Of a stretch of 64,000 nt of DNA, positions 8,527-18,150 are shown piece after piece (positions within the stretch are counted from its first letter, which is position 1; every line of letters begins with the position of its first letter). The notes beneath the pieces are model-generated. The model was not told the origin of the DNA, searched no databases, and was given only the letters and a program-made list of their open reading frames with translations. The position numbers and the translations under genes are program-made. The DNA is from Kineococcus endophyticus (lineage in GTDB: Bacteria > Actinomycetota > Actinomycetes > Actinomycetales > Kineococcaceae), in assembly GCF_040796495.1 (NCBI RefSeq), contig NZ_JBFNQN010000001.1, forward strand, positions 186,001 through 250,000, in the 5' to 3' direction.

Positions 8527-9702
8527 GTGGGTGAGACCACGCCCGGCCCGCTCAGCCAGCCGCTGACGGCCGGGGCGGTCGCCTCCGTCACCGGCTTCGC
8601 GTCCTCGTTCGTGCTCGTCCTCGCCGGCCTCGCGGCCGTCGGGGCGAGCCCGGCGCAGGCCGCGTCCGGGCTGCTGGCGCTGTGCCTGGCGCAATTCGTC
8701 CTCGCCGCGCTCCTGTCGTGGCGCACGAGACTGCCGCTGTCCTTCGTCTGGTCGACCCCGGGCGCCGCGCTCCTCGTGGCCGCCCAGGGGCGCACCGGTT
8801 CGCTCGCGGCGGCCGTCGGCGCGTTCCTGCTGTGCGCGCTGCTGGTCGTCGTCACCGGCGCCTGGCCCGCCCTGGCCCGGTGGGTGCGCCGCGTGCCGAC
8901 CCCCGTGGCGGGCGCGCTGCTGGCCGGGGTGCTGTTCCCGCTGTGCCTGGCGCCGGTGACGGCGGTGCGCCGCACGCCCGTCGTCGCCCTGCTCGTCGTC
9001 CTCGTGTGGCTCGCGCTGCGGCGCTGGCGACCGGTGCTCGCCGTGCCCGCGGCGATGGTCGTCGCGCTCGCCGCGACCGTCGCGGACCTGCCGAGCAGCG
9101 CTGCGCTGCACTGGGTCCCGACGCTGACCCCCGTCCTGCCGCAGTTCGAGCCCTACGTCCTCGTCTCCCTCGGCGTGCCGCTGTACGTGGTGACGATGGC
9201 CGGCCAGAACATCCCCGGGTTCACGATCCTCGAGCAGCTCGGGTACCGGGACGTGCCGACCGGGCGCGTCCTCGTCGGCGCGGGTCTGGGCACCGGAGCG
9301 GCCGCCCTCTTCGGCGGGCACAGCGTCAACCTCTCGGCGCTCGCGGCCGGCATCATCGCCGGGCCCGGAGCCGACCGGGACCCCGGCCGCCGCTGGGTCG
9401 CCGCCGTCGCCGGGGGGAGCGGCTACCTCGTGCTCGGGCTGCTCGCCGCCCCCATCGCGGGGCTCGTGGGCGGCACCGACCCCGTGCTCGTCGAGGCCGT
9501 CGCGGGTCTGGCGCTGCTGGACTCCTTCGTCGGCGGCCTCGTCTCGGCCCTCGCGGACACCGCGCACCGCGTGACGGCCGGCGCGACCTTCGCCGTCGTG
9601 GCCTCGGGGCTGACGTTCGCCGGGATCGGCAGCGCGTTCTGGGGGCTGCTGGCCGGGCTGGTCGTGTTCGCCGCGCTCCACCGGCCCCGCGCGCGGGCAT
9701 GA
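8527..9702 (+). CDS. BenE-family (benzoate/H+ symporter-like) membrane transporter
   Basis: 391 residues, strongly hydrophobic with about 12 predicted membrane segments. The sequence resembles BenE: an N-terminal segment 'VTGFASSFVLVLAGLAAVGASPAQAASG', a central 'PLYVVTMAGQNIPGFTILEQLGY', and 'FGGHSVNLSALAAGIIAGPGADRDPGRRW'. Aromatic-acid import coupled to protons is the family role, but no catabolic genes lie nearby, so the substrate here is open. GTG 8527 begins 9 bases after the glyS stop, so it may be transcribed with glyS. Confidence 0.85.
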   Translation: MGETTPGPLSQPLTAGAVASVTGFASSFVLVLAGLAAVGASPAQAASGLLALCLAQFVLAALLSWRTRLPLSFVWSTPGAALLVAAQGRTGSLAAAVGAFLLCALLVVVTGAWPALARWVRRVPTPVAGALLAGVLFPLCLAPVTAVRRTPVVALLVVLVWLALRRWRPVLAVPAAMVVALAATVADLPSSAALHWVPTLTPVLPQFEPYVLVSLGVPLYVVTMAGQNIPGFTILEQLGYRDVPTGRVLVGAGLGTGAAALFGGHSVNLSALAAGIIAGPGADRDPGRRWVAAVAGGSGYLVLGLLAAPIAGLVGGTDPVLVEAVAGLALLDSFVGGLVSALADTAHRVTAGATFAVVASGLTFAGIGSAFWGLLAGLVVFAALHRPRARA

Positions 9703-9707
9703 CATCC

Positions 9708-9726
9708 GTCACCCCCGGGGGGTGAC
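9708..9726 (+). terminator. Hairpin after the BenE-like gene
   Basis: GTCACCCC and GGGGTGAC form a perfect 8-bp stem with a 3-base loop, 5 bases after the transporter stop and ahead of the ABC operon. No U-run follows, so this is a probable but not classical terminator. Confidence 0.5.
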
Positions 9727-9771
9727 GCGGGGTCGAGGTCCCCCTCCCGCGTCCCCGCCACGGTGGTGGGC

Positions 9772-10722
9772 ATGGAGATCAGCACCCCGGCAGCGCCGGC
9801 CCGGTCCACCGCTCCCGCGGTGACCACGCCCGCGATCGCCATCGAGTCCCTGCACAAGCGCTTCGGCCAGGTGGAGGCCGTCGACGGGCTGGACCTCGTC
9901 GTCCGGCCCGGCGAGGTCGTCGCGTTCCTCGGCCCCAACGGGGCGGGCAAGACGTCGACCATCGACGTGGTGCTGGGCCTGTCCCAGCCGACCTCGGGGA
10001 CGGTGAGCGTCTACGGCACGAGCCCGCGCGACGCCGTCGCGCACGGCTGGGTGTCCGCCGTCATGCAGAGCGGCGGGCTCCTCAAGGACCTCACCGTCCG
10101 CGAGACCGTGCAGATGACGGCCTCGCTCTTCGCCCGGACCCAGCCCGTCGACGTGGTCCTCGAGCGGGCCGGCATCACCGCCATCGCCGGCCGGCGCGTC
10201 GGGAAGTGCTCCGGCGGTGAGCAGCAGCGGCTGCGCTTCGCCATGGCCCTGCTGCCCGACCCGCGCCTCCTCGTGCTCGACGAACCCACCACCGGGATGG
10301 ACGTCGAGGGCCGCCGGGCGTTCTGGGGCGCCATCCGCGACGACGCCCGCCGGGGGCGGACCGTCGTGTTCGCCACCCACTACCTCGAGGAGGCGGACAC
10401 CTACGCCGACCGCATCGTCCTCGTGGCGCACGGGAAGGTGGTCGCCGACGGGACGCCGTCGCAGATCAAGGCCCTGTCCGCGGGCCGACTCGTCCGGGCC
10501 ACGTGGCCCGGCGCCCGCCTGGCCGACCTCGAGGGCCTGCCGGGCGTCGACGAGCTCGAGCTCAACGGCGACCAGGTCCTCGTGCACGCCAACGACTCCG
10601 ACGCCGTCGCACGGTTCCTGCTGACCAGCACCCCGGCCACGGACCTCGAGATCACCGCGCGCGGGCTCGAGGACGCGTTCGTCTCCCTCACCAGCGCCAC
10701 CACCCCGGAGGTCTCCCGATGA
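9772..10722 (+). CDS. ABC transporter ATP-binding protein
   Basis: 316 residues. Nucleotide-binding domain with Walker A 'GPNGAGKTST', a Q-loop region 'VMQSGGLLKDLTV', signature 'CSGGEQQRLRFA' (Cys replaces the usual Leu), Walker B 'LLVLDEPTTGMD' and switch His 'VFATHYLEEAD'. The short C-terminal domain is typical of drug/lipid exporter ATPases (DrrA/NatA type). Its stop overlaps the permease start (ATGA), so the two are translationally coupled. Start set at ATG 9772; GTG 9763 and 9766 lie just upstream in frame. Confidence 0.93.
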   Translation: MEISTPAAPARSTAPAVTTPAIAIESLHKRFGQVEAVDGLDLVVRPGEVVAFLGPNGAGKTSTIDVVLGLSQPTSGTVSVYGTSPRDAVAHGWVSAVMQSGGLLKDLTVRETVQMTASLFARTQPVDVVLERAGITAIAGRRVGKCSGGEQQRLRFAMALLPDPRLLVLDEPTTGMDVEGRRAFWGAIRDDARRGRTVVFATHYLEEADTYADRIVLVAHGKVVADGTPSQIKALSAGRLVRATWPGARLADLEGLPGVDELELNGDQVLVHANDSDAVARFLLTSTPATDLEITARGLEDAFVSLTSATTPEVSR

Positions 10723-11486
10723 GCACGCTGTCCCTCGCCCCCAGCACCGCCCCCGAGGTCCCGCGGGGCCTGGTCAACCCGCTCTACGTCCAGCTCGACA
10801 TCCGCCGCGTGCTGCGCAACCGGCGGACGCTGGTCTTCACGCTCGTCATGCCCGTCGTCTTCTACTTCTCCTTCGGCGCCTCGCAGGCCGGGGCCGACGC
10901 CAAGGCCTACGTGATGCTCAGCTTCGCCGTGTACGGGGCGATGGTCGCCGCCACGAGCGTCGGGGCGTCGGTCGCCGTCGAACGCGCGAGCGGGTGGAGC
11001 CGGCAGCTGCGGCTGACCCCCATGCGCCCGGCGACCTACGTCGCCAGCAAGGTCATCGCAGCAGCGAGCATCGCCGTCATCCCCGTCGCGGTGGAACTGC
11101 TCATCGGTGCCGTGACGGGCGCACGGATGCGCGCCTCGGCCTGGGTCGTCGGCGGGCTCGTGGCCTGGATCGGCTCGCTCGTCTTCGCCGCGCTCGGCCT
11201 GGCCATCGGCTACCTCGTGCCGTCGGAGAACGCCATGCAGGTCATGGGCCCGGTATTGGCGCTGCTCGCCCTGCTCGGCGGCCTGTTCGTGCCGCTGAAC
11301 ATCTTCAGCCACACCCTGCAGACGGTCGCCTCCTTCACCCCCGCCTACGGGGTCGGTGTGCTGGCCCACTGGCAGCTCGCCCACGACGGGTCGTTCGTCG
11401 GGGCGGTCGTCAACCTCGTCGTGTGGACGGCGGTCTTCGCGACGGGCGCAGCGCTGCTGTTCCGCCGGGACACCGGGCGCGTGTGA
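10719..11486 (+). CDS. ABC-2 type exporter permease
   Basis: 255 residues with six predicted membrane spans. Cytoplasmic N-terminus 'QLDIRRVLRNRRTLVFTLVMPVVFYF', then 'SGWSRQLRLTPMRPATYVASK' between spans 2 and 3 and 'GGLFVPLNIFSHTLQTVASFTPAYGV' before the last span, all typical of ABC-2 permeases. It partners the upstream ATPase as an efflux pump. The downstream sensor/regulator pair suggests the pump responds to a membrane-active compound, as in other operons of this layout; the ligand is unknown. Confidence 0.9.
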   Translation: MSTLSLAPSTAPEVPRGLVNPLYVQLDIRRVLRNRRTLVFTLVMPVVFYFSFGASQAGADAKAYVMLSFAVYGAMVAATSVGASVAVERASGWSRQLRLTPMRPATYVASKVIAAASIAVIPVAVELLIGAVTGARMRASAWVVGGLVAWIGSLVFAALGLAIGYLVPSENAMQVMGPVLALLALLGGLFVPLNIFSHTLQTVASFTPAYGVGVLAHWQLAHDGSFVGAVVNLVVWTAVFATGAALLFRRDTGRV

Positions 11487-11533
11487 ACCTGCGGACGAGG
11501 ACCACGGGCGCGGCGGCGTGGGAGGGTGCTCCC

Positions 11534-12649
11534 GTGCCGTCGCGCGACCCGTTGCCGCCCATGGCGGTCCCGCGGATGCGGGGTTCGGGGTACCTCTTCG
11601 CCGGGGTCTGGCTGCTCATCCTCGTCCAGACCGTCGAGGACGCGTGGGGCAACCCCGACCGCCGTCTCGGGACGCTCTCGATCGTCGCCACCGTCGGCTT
11701 CGGCGTCCTGTACTTCCTCCTGCTGTCCCGCGGCTGGGGCCGGATGCGGGTCGCCGGCCGCCTCGAGGTCGCCCACCGCGAGGCCGTGCTCGGCCTGGTC
11801 GCGCTGAGCCTCCTGACGGTGCTCATGGTCCCCGGGGCGGGCACCAGCGGGTTCAACAGCGTCTTCTTCGTCTGCGCCTACGCCGCCTTCGCCCTGCCCT
11901 TCCGGCAGGCGGTGGCCGTGGCCGTCGCCCTCATCCTCGCGGTGGCGCTGCTCGGGCGGCTCGTGCCGGGCTGGGACGGGCTCGAGGGCACGGCCATCGG
12001 GGCCTTCTTCGCCACGGCGGCGACGCTCGGGACCACCCGGCTCGTCGCCCGCGGGCACCAGCTCGCGGTGGCCCAGCAGGACCTGGCCCGGCTCGCCGTC
12101 GCCGAGGAGCGCAGCAGGTTCTCCCGGGACCTGCACGACCTGCTCGGGCACTCCCTCACGGTCATCACGCTCAAGGCCGAGCTCGCGGGTCGTCTCCTGG
12201 ACGCCGATCCCGACCGCGCCCGCGCCGAGGTGGCCGACGTGGAGCGGTTGGCGCGCACCGCGCTGAGCGACGTCCGCGCTGCGCTCGAGGGGTTCCGCGA
12301 CGTCTCCCTGGGCACCGAGCTGGCGGGCGCCCGGCAGGCCCTGGCCGCCGCCGGGATCACCGCCCACCTGCCGCGCTCCGTCGACGAGGTGGACCCCGAG
12401 CTGCAGGAGCTGTTCGGCTGGGTCGTCCGCGAGGGCGTGACGAACGTGGTGCGGCACTCCGGCGCCCGCACCTGCTGGGTGCACGTCGAGCCCGGCGAGG
12501 TCGTCGTCGCCGACGACGGGACCGGACCCCGGCCGGGGGAGCGGGGCTCGGGGCTCGCCGGGTTGTCGGCCCGCGCGCAGGCCGTCGGCGGGGCCGTCAC
12601 GGTGGGGCGTTCCAAGCACGGCGGCTTCGAACTGGCAGTGCGCGTGTGA
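11534..12649 (+). CDS. Sensor histidine kinase (DesK/LiaS-like)
   Basis: 371 residues from GTG 11534, chosen because GGAGG at 11521-11525 sits 8 bases upstream; GTG 11483 overlapping the permease stop is an alternative. The N-terminal half carries about five membrane segments with no large extracellular loop (intramembrane-sensing type). The kinase core begins at 'EERSRFSRDLHDLLGHSLTVITLKAEL' (HisKA_3, phosphorylated His in RDLHDLLGH), with the N-box-like 'VVREGVTNVVRHS' and G-box 'RGSGLAGLSARAQ'. Together with the next gene it forms a two-component system that probably controls the adjacent exporter. Confidence 0.92.
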   Translation: MPSRDPLPPMAVPRMRGSGYLFAGVWLLILVQTVEDAWGNPDRRLGTLSIVATVGFGVLYFLLLSRGWGRMRVAGRLEVAHREAVLGLVALSLLTVLMVPGAGTSGFNSVFFVCAYAAFALPFRQAVAVAVALILAVALLGRLVPGWDGLEGTAIGAFFATAATLGTTRLVARGHQLAVAQQDLARLAVAEERSRFSRDLHDLLGHSLTVITLKAELAGRLLDADPDRARAEVADVERLARTALSDVRAALEGFRDVSLGTELAGARQALAAAGITAHLPRSVDEVDPELQELFGWVVREGVTNVVRHSGARTCWVHVEPGEVVVADDGTGPRPGERGSGLAGLSARAQAVGGAVTVGRSKHGGFELAVRV

Positions 12650-13251
12650 TCCGGCTGCTGCTCGCCGACGACCAGGCGCTCGTGCGCGGAGCCCTCGCCG
12701 CCCTGCTCTCGCTCGAGGGCGACCTGGAGGTCGTGGGGGAGGTCTCCCGCGGCGACGAGGTCGCCGAGGCGTGCCGGACCCTGCGCCCTGACGTCGTGCT
12801 CATGGACATCGAGATGCCCGGGCTGGACGGGATCGCGGCCACCGCCGCCGTCCGCCGCGCCGTCCCCGGCACCCGCGTGCTCGTCGTCACCACCTTCGGG
12901 CGCCCGGGGTACCTGCGCCGGGCCATGGAGGCGGGCGCCGCGGGCTTCGTCGTCAAGGACACCCCGGCTCGCGAGCTCGCCGACGTCGTCCGCCGGGTCG
13001 CCGCCGGGCTGCGGGTCGTCGACCCGGCGCTCGCGGCCGAGTCCCTCGCCGCGGGCCTCACGCCCCTCACCGACCGGGAGACGGAGGTCCTGCGCGCGGC
13101 CCGCGACGGCGGCACGGTCGCCGACCTCGCCGCGACCCTGCACCTGTCCGAGGGCACGGTGCGCAACCACCTGTCCGCGGCCATCGGCAAGACGGGGGCG
13201 CGCACGCGCGCCGAAGCCGTGCGGCTGGCGGACACGAACGGCTGGCTCTGA
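12646..13251 (+). CDS. NarL/LuxR-type response regulator
   Basis: 201 residues. Receiver domain: acidic pair 'LLADDQALVRGAL', phosphoacceptor Asp in 'VVLMDIEMPGLDGI', 'VVTTFGR' and 'FVVKDTP' with the conserved Lys. C-terminal LuxR helix-turn-helix 'LTDRETEVLRAARDG...LSEGTVRNHLSAAI'. Its GTG start overlaps the kinase stop, so it is co-translated. It likely binds the promoter of the upstream ABC operon; no operator is evident from inspection. Confidence 0.94.
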   Translation: MIRLLLADDQALVRGALAALLSLEGDLEVVGEVSRGDEVAEACRTLRPDVVLMDIEMPGLDGIAATAAVRRAVPGTRVLVVTTFGRPGYLRRAMEAGAAGFVVKDTPARELADVVRRVAAGLRVVDPALAAESLAAGLTPLTDRETEVLRAARDGGTVADLAATLHLSEGTVRNHLSAAIGKTGARTRAEAVRLADTNGWL

Positions 13252-13288
13252 GGTCAGCGCCGGGGACGGGTGCGCTGGGTCGGGCGGG

Positions 13289-13347
13289 GGTTTGGGCGCG
13301 GGGTCACCCGGTGCGCGGTGATCGGGTGAGGGGTCACCCCGTGCGCG
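13289..13347. repeat. 59-bp direct repeat, left copy
   Basis: Matches 14454-14512 in the same orientation with 54 of 59 bases identical and no gaps. Each copy contains two GGGGTCACCC-type units about 30 bases apart. The two copies bracket the DUF559-type gene at 13363-14328. Confidence 0.85.
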
Positions 13348-13362
13348 CTGGTGGGGTACCGA

Positions 13363-14328
13363 TCACAGCGCGCCGGTCGGCAAGCCCTGGGCTGCGACGC
13401 GTCGAGACGCCCGCTCGAGCGTCGCTCGGACGAGTTCGAGGAAGGCCTCGGGGTCGCGCAGGATGTCCTGCGGCGTCACCGACAGCACCAGCAGACCCGC
13501 TGCGGCGTAGCGACGCTGCTTCTCCTGGGTCCTCCGGATGTCCGCCGGAGTGGAGTGCCACCGCAGCCCGTCGATCTCCAGCACGACCCCGAGATCCGGC
13601 CACCACGCGTCGCCCGTGCCGATCCACCGCCCGTCGACGAGCACCTCCTCGTTCCACAGCGGCTGCGGGAGGTCGGAGCGCCCGATGAGGACGAAGGCCC
13701 GTCCCTCGGCGGCGCTGCGGGAACCGCCGTCGACCTCCCGCAGCACCTGGCGCGCCGCCGCCGTCCGTTGCCGCGGCCCGGTCAGCACCTCCCGGCGCAG
13801 TTCCTCCGGTGTGCCGCGGTTCTGCTGCAGGACGGCGCCGAAGATCTCCCGCACCTGGTCGAGGTCCACTCCGGCCTGCCGAGCGGCGTCGGCCGCCGCG
13901 CGCACGGGAGAGGCGACCGGCAACCCGCCCCGTCGGCGGGCCGTCGGCATCCGCCTGGTGCGCTCGACCACCACGAAGTCCGCTGAGGTCCGCTGTTCCG
14001 AGTGCGGGACGAGCAGCAGCACCGTGGGGTCGAGGGCGAGGCGAGTCCCCAGGAGGTCGTGGAGCGCCAGCGCGTGCGTACCGGTGATCACCGCGGACGG
14101 ACCCGCGAAGGTGATCGCCGCGAGCCGGCGCTCCCTGGTGCTCGGGGCGGCTCGGTGGTGGAGCACGACGCCGGGCAGGATGCGCTGCCACGGGCCGTGC
14201 TGGGCCCACCGGACGATCGTCGAACGCGACAGACCCAGGTGCAGGAGGTCGGCGTGCGTCGCCACCCCACCCCGGGCTCGGAGGTAGGCGTCGACGGCTG
14301 CGGAGTCGAACTGGCGAGGGCGAGGCAC
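13363..14328 (-). CDS. DUF559 domain protein with AbiEi-like N-terminus (putative endonuclease-fold protein)
   Basis: 321 residues. The N-terminal ~60 residues ('VDAYLRARGGVATHADLLHLGLSRSTIVRWA') look like the winged-helix module seen in AbiEi-type antitoxins. The C-terminal part has the DUF559/Vsr-like restriction-endonuclease fold: 'WPDLGVVLEIDGLRWHS' supplies the D...ExD core, followed by 'DIRRTQEKQRRYAAAGLLVLSVTPQDI'. Such proteins are frequent, patchily distributed and uncharacterised in actinobacteria. The gene stands alone and is framed by the 59-bp direct repeats, which suggests it arrived or moves as a cassette (inference). Confidence 0.75.
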   Translation of the reverse strand: MPRPRQFDSAAVDAYLRARGGVATHADLLHLGLSRSTIVRWAQHGPWQRILPGVVLHHRAAPSTRERRLAAITFAGPSAVITGTHALALHDLLGTRLALDPTVLLLVPHSEQRTSADFVVVERTRRMPTARRRGGLPVASPVRAAADAARQAGVDLDQVREIFGAVLQQNRGTPEELRREVLTGPRQRTAAARQVLREVDGGSRSAAEGRAFVLIGRSDLPQPLWNEEVLVDGRWIGTGDAWWPDLGVVLEIDGLRWHSTPADIRRTQEKQRRYAAAGLLVLSVTPQDILRDPEAFLELVRATLERASRRVAAQGLPTGAL

Positions 14329-14453
14329 GCTGGCAGCCTGGTGGGCGGAGGCGCCGCGGCGGCCCGGGGCGCCCGCTGGCTGTGGACGGCGAGGCCCACG
14401 GGGAGCCTGTGGAGCCCGGTCCGACCTCGAGCGGCGTCATCCCCGGGGGTCGC

Positions 14454-14512
14454 GGTTCGGGCGCGGGGTCACCCCGTGCGCGGTGATGGGGTGCGGGGTC
14501 ACCCCGTGCCCG
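14454..14512. repeat. 59-bp direct repeat, right copy
   Basis: Same-orientation partner of 13289-13347 (5 mismatches in 59 bases). It ends about 40 bases before the dusB start, next to that gene's probable promoter. Confidence 0.85.
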
Positions 14513-14553
14513 CCTCGGCCCGGTCCGGCCGCGTCACGGGTCACAATGGGTGC

Positions 14554-15720
14554 GTGAGTGCACCCACGTCGACCGCCGTCCGGCCGCTGAGGATCGGGTC
14601 CCTCGTCTCGGCGACCCCGGTCGTCCTGGCGCCGATGGCCGGCATCACCAACACCGCCTACCGCCAGCTGTGCCGTGAGCAGGGCGAGGGCTTCTACGTC
14701 AGCGAGATGATCACGTCGCGCGCGCTCGTCGAGCGCACGCCGGAGACGATGCGGCTCATCTCCTTCACCCCGGCCGAGCGGCCCCGCAGCCTGCAGCTGT
14801 ACGGCGTGGACCCGCTCACCGTCTCCAAGGCCGTCGAGATGATCGTCGCCGAGGACCTGGCCGACCACGTCGACCTGAACTTCGGCTGCCCCGTGCCGAA
14901 GGTGACCCGCAAGGGCGGTGGGTCGGCGCTGCCGTGGAAGGCGGACCTGTTCCGCGACATCGTCCGCGGCGCCGTCACCACGGCGTCCAGGGGCGGCATC
15001 CCGGTGACGGTGAAGATGCGCAAGGGCATCGACGACGACCACCTGACGTACCTGCAGGCCGGTCGCACGGCCGAGCAGGAGGGCGTCGCGGCGGTCGCGC
15101 TGCACGGGCGGACCGCCTCGCAGCACTACTCCGGGCACGCCGACTGGGAGGCCATCGCGCGTCTGCGCGACACCGTCACCTCCATCCCGGTCCTCGGCAA
15201 CGGCGACATCTGGAGCGCGGAGGACGCACTGGACATGGTGCAGCGCACCGGGGTCGACGGGGTCGTCGTCGGCCGCGGCTGCCTCGGCCGGCCGTGGTTG
15301 TTCGCCGACCTCGAGGCCGGGTTCGCCGGCCGTCCCGAGCGGGTGCGGCCCGGGCTGCGCCAGGTGACGCAGGTCCTGCGCCGGCACGCCGAGCTGCTCT
15401 GCGAGTTCTACGAGGACGAGCTGCGGGGCTGCCGCGACATCCGCAAGCACATCTCCTGGTACTTCAAGGGGTACGCCGTCGGCGGGGACATGCGGGCCCG
15501 GCTCGGTCTCGTCGACACCCTCGAGGCGCTCGACGAGCTCATCGCCGACCTCGACCTCGACCAGCCGTACCCCGGCGCCGCGGCCGAGGGGTCGCGGGGG
15601 CGGGCCGGGTCACCGCAGGCGCGGGTCGCGCTGCCGGAGGGCTGGCTGGACTCCCAGGAGCTCACCGGCGCGGCCGCGGAGATGATCCGCCAGGCCGAGC
15701 TGTCGGTGTCCGGCGGATGA
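14554..15720 (+). CDS. dusB: tRNA-dihydrouridine synthase
   Basis: 388 residues; FMN enzyme that reduces uridines in tRNA D-loops using NADPH. Family marks: '[17 protein letters not shown]', '[13 protein letters not shown]', '[21 protein letters not shown]' with the catalytic Cys, 'VTVKMRKGI', '[17 protein letters not shown]' and '[13 protein letters not shown]'. No ribosome site is visible; CACAAT at 14542-14547 lies 6 bases before GTG, which fits a leaderless transcript. The stop overlaps the next start (ATGA), coupling it to dgt. Confidence 0.94.
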   Translation: MSAPTSTAVRPLRIGSLVSATPVVLAPMAGITNTAYRQLCREQGEGFYVSEMITSRALVERTPETMRLISFTPAERPRSLQLYGVDPLTVSKAVEMIVAEDLADHVDLNFGCPVPKVTRKGGGSALPWKADLFRDIVRGAVTTASRGGIPVTVKMRKGIDDDHLTYLQAGRTAEQEGVAAVALHGRTASQHYSGHADWEAIARLRDTVTSIPVLGNGDIWSAEDALDMVQRTGVDGVVVGRGCLGRPWLFADLEAGFAGRPERVRPGLRQVTQVLRRHAELLCEFYEDELRGCRDIRKHISWYFKGYAVGGDMRARLGLVDTLEALDELIADLDLDQPYPGAAAEGSRGRAGSPQARVALPEGWLDSQELTGAAAEMIRQAELSVSGG

Positions 15721-16991
15721 GCGGCTACGGCCCGGCGGACGTCGAGCGGTGGGCGACCGAACCCCCGAAGACCCACGGCCGCAGCGCGTTCATGCGCGAC
15801 CGCGCCCGCGTCCTGCACTCCTCGGCGCTGCGCCGCCTCGCGGCCAAGACGCAGGTCGTCGGCCCCGGGACGGACGACTTCGTGCGCAACCGGCTGACGC
15901 ACTCCCTCGAGGTCGCGCAGGTCGGGCGTGAACTGGGCGCCGCCCTGGGCTGCGACCCCGACGTCGTCGACACCGCGTGCCTGGCCCACGACCTCGGTCA
16001 CCCGCCCTTCGGGCACAACGGGGAACGCGCCCTGGCCGAGGCCGCCGCCGGCATCGGGGGTTTCGAGGGCAACGCCCAGACGCTGCGCATCCTCACCCGC
16101 CTGGAACCCAAGTCGGTCGCCGCGGACGGCTCCCCGGTGGGGCTGAACCTCACCCGGGCCAGCCTCGACGCCGCGACGAAGTACCCGTGGCTGCACGGCA
16201 AGGCACCCCGGGCGACGTCGAAGTTCGGCGCCTACGCCGACGACGCCGAGGTGTTCGCCTGGCTGCGCGGCGGTGAGCCGGGGGCGCCGGAGAACCGGCC
16301 GTGCGTGGAGGCGCAGGTCATGGACTTCGCCGACGACGTGGCCTACTCCGTCCACGACGTCGAGGACGCCGTCGTGGCGGGGCACGTCCGCCTCGACTGG
16401 CTCGAGCAGGCCGAGATCCGTGCTCGCGTGGCCGCGCAGGTCCGGGACTGGTACGTCCCGGACGCCTCCGACGACGCGGTCGACGCTGCGCTGCAACGGC
16501 TCTCCTCCTCCGGTTTCTGGGCCGCCGAGCGGCCCGGCGAGGTGTTCGGCGGACGGCGGCACCTCGCGGCGCTCAAGGACATGACCTCCCAGCTCATCGG
16601 CCGGTTCGCGAACGCGACCGAGCGGGCGACGCGGGAACGGCACGGCGACGGCCGGCTCACCCGGTACGCGGCCGACGTCGTGGTGCCCCAGGAGACGGCC
16701 CTCGAGGTCGCCGTCCTGAAGGGCGTGGCAGCGACGTTCGTCATGAGCGCGCAGGAACGGCAGCCGTTCTACGCCCGGCAGCGTGAACTGCTGCACGAAC
16801 TGCTCGACGCCCTCGTCGCCGGCGGGCCGGACGTGCTCGAACCCCCGTTCCGCGAGGACCACGCCCTCGCCGCCGACGACGCCGCGAGGCTGCGCGTCGT
16901 CGTGGACCAGGTCGCCTCGCTGACCGACGTGTCCGCGTTGGCCTGGCACGAGAAGCTCGCCGTCTCGTCCGCGCGCTCACTCGAACGGTAG
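15717..16991 (+). CDS. dgt: Deoxyguanosinetriphosphate triphosphohydrolase-like protein
   Basis: 424 residues of the HD-domain dNTPase family, which splits dNTPs to nucleosides and triphosphate. Metal-site residues are intact: '[17 protein letters not shown]' (His), '[16 protein letters not shown]' (HD pair) and '[18 protein letters not shown]' (distal Asp). The opening '[29 protein letters not shown]' is typical. The dusB-dgt-dnaG neighbourhood is widespread in actinobacteria. The last 15 bases overlap the convergent gene that follows. Confidence 0.94.
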   Translation: MSGYGPADVERWATEPPKTHGRSAFMRDRARVLHSSALRRLAAKTQVVGPGTDDFVRNRLTHSLEVAQVGRELGAALGCDPDVVDTACLAHDLGHPPFGHNGERALAEAAAGIGGFEGNAQTLRILTRLEPKSVAADGSPVGLNLTRASLDAATKYPWLHGKAPRATSKFGAYADDAEVFAWLRGGEPGAPENRPCVEAQVMDFADDVAYSVHDVEDAVVAGHVRLDWLEQAEIRARVAAQVRDWYVPDASDDAVDAALQRLSSSGFWAAERPGEVFGGRRHLAALKDMTSQLIGRFANATERATRERHGDGRLTRYAADVVVPQETALEVAVLKGVAATFVMSAQERQPFYARQRELLHELLDALVAGGPDVLEPPFREDHALAADDAARLRVVVDQVASLTDVSALAWHEKLAVSSARSLER

Positions 16992-17477
16992 GGGCGGGGA
17001 CGGCGGACGCAGGTCGCCCGCGGTCAGGGAGCCCACCAGCGGGACGCGCCGGGGTGCGACGAGGAGGCACGTCACGCGGTCGTCCTGCCGGGCGACCTCC
17101 GCGGAGGGGTACAGCGAGGCGTAGGTGAACAGCGCCGGCCGCAGGTCGGCGGCGAGGACGGTCACGGTGCGGGCGCACACGGCGTCCGCCGCCCAGCGCC
17201 GCAGGTCCTCGGTGGGCACGCTCCCGGGGTCGGTGATCGCCACGACCTCGGCGTCGTGCCCGTCGGCGCACGGGGCTGCCCGGTCCTCGCGCAGGCAGGT
17301 GCCCACGGGCCAGGGCGGCGGTGAGTCCAGCTCCCGCGCCACCGGTGGGTTCACGGTCGTCTCGTGGTCGTCGCCGTCGGTCGCGACGGCGTGGGCGACG
17401 AGCCCGAGCCCGGCGGCGCACTGCACGGCGATGACGCCGCCGGCGCCGAGCGCCACCCAGGGGAGTCGTCTGATCAT
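16977..17477 (-). CDS. Membrane-anchored protein with septum-formation-like domain
   Basis: 166 residues: one N-terminal membrane span ('[25 protein letters not shown]') followed by an extracytoplasmic domain. The motif '[26 protein letters not shown]' resembles Septum_form/DUF4190-associated domains, in which two Cys and an HDAEV element recur. The role is unknown. ATG 17477 is preceded at 7 bases by TAGCGT, so the transcript is probably leaderless. The gene's 3' end overlaps dgt by 15 bases in opposite orientation. Confidence 0.65.
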   Translation of the reverse strand: MIRRLPWVALGAGGVIAVQCAAGLGLVAHAVATDGDDHETTVNPPVARELDSPPPWPVGTCLREDRAAPCADGHDAEVVAITDPGSVPTEDLRRWAADAVCARTVTVLAADLRPALFTYASLYPSAEVARQDDRVTCLLVAPRRVPLVGSLTAGDLRPPSPPLPFE

Positions 17478-17562
17478 GCCCGGGACGCTAGGCGGCCTCG
17501 CCGGACGTCGGGCGGGCCCGCGAACCGGCTGTGGACGACGCGGGCCTGTGGAGCCCGCGTCG

Positions 17563-18150
17563 TCAGCGGGACCGGCGTCGCGCGGAGATCACCCCGGTGT
17601 CGAACCCGGCGAGGTGCAGCCCGCCGTGGAACCGGGCGTGCTCGATCTTCAGGCAGCGGTTCATGACGACGGTGACTCCGTGCTCGGCGCCGCGCCGGGC
17701 GACGGCCTCGTCGGCCAGCCCGAGCTGCATCCACATCACGGGCGAACCGACGGCGATCACGTCGTCGAGGACGGCGTCGAGTTCGCTCGGCCGGCGGAAC
17801 ACGTCGACGAGGTCCGGAACCCCGGGCAGTTCCGCGAGCGAGGGGTAGGCCGGGCGGCCCAGGACCTCGGTCTCGTTCGGGTTGACGAACCAGAGTTCGA
17901 AGTCGGAGTCGGCCAGCAGGTACGTCTCGACGAAGTAGGACGCGCGGGACGGCTTGTTGGACGCCCCGAGGATCGCGACGGTCTTGGTGCGGCGCAGGAT
18001 GCGCAGCCGTTCCCCGGCCGAGGGGGCCTTCCACGTCGTGGCGGGAGCGTCCTTCGACCCGGTCGCCGCGGGCTGTTCCCGCAGGTTCTCCGGGCACGCC
18101 ACCGTGCCGGTGTCGGAGGCGCTCGTCGTCGTGGTCTGCGGGTCGGTCAC
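17563..18150 (-). CDS. CoA-binding (YccU-type) protein
   Basis: 195 residues with a Rossmann-type CoA-binding domain: 'RTKTVAILGASNKPSRASYFVETYL', 'DFELWFVNPNETEVLGRPAYPSL', 'DLVDVFRRPSEL' and 'VVMNRCLKIEHARFHGGL'. The last element is diagnostic of the YccU/COG1832 group, whose function is unsettled. Residues 1-45 are a low-complexity Thr/Ser/Ala extension. GTG 18150 has AAGGGG upstream and overlaps the metY stop (GTGA), so it is translated from the metY mRNA. Confidence 0.88.
   Translation of the reverse strand: MTDPQTTTTSASDTGTVACPENLREQPAATGSKDAPATTWKAPSAGERLRILRRTKTVAILGASNKPSRASYFVETYLLADSDFELWFVNPNETEVLGRPAYPSLAELPGVPDLVDVFRRPSELDAVLDDVIAVGSPVMWMQLGLADEAVARRGAEHGVTVVMNRCLKIEHARFHGGLHLAGFDTGVISARRRSR

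Noticed and set aside
13289-14512. CRISPR array
   Set aside because: Only two 59-bp copies 1.1 kb apart with a gene between; no regular spacers here or elsewhere in the window.
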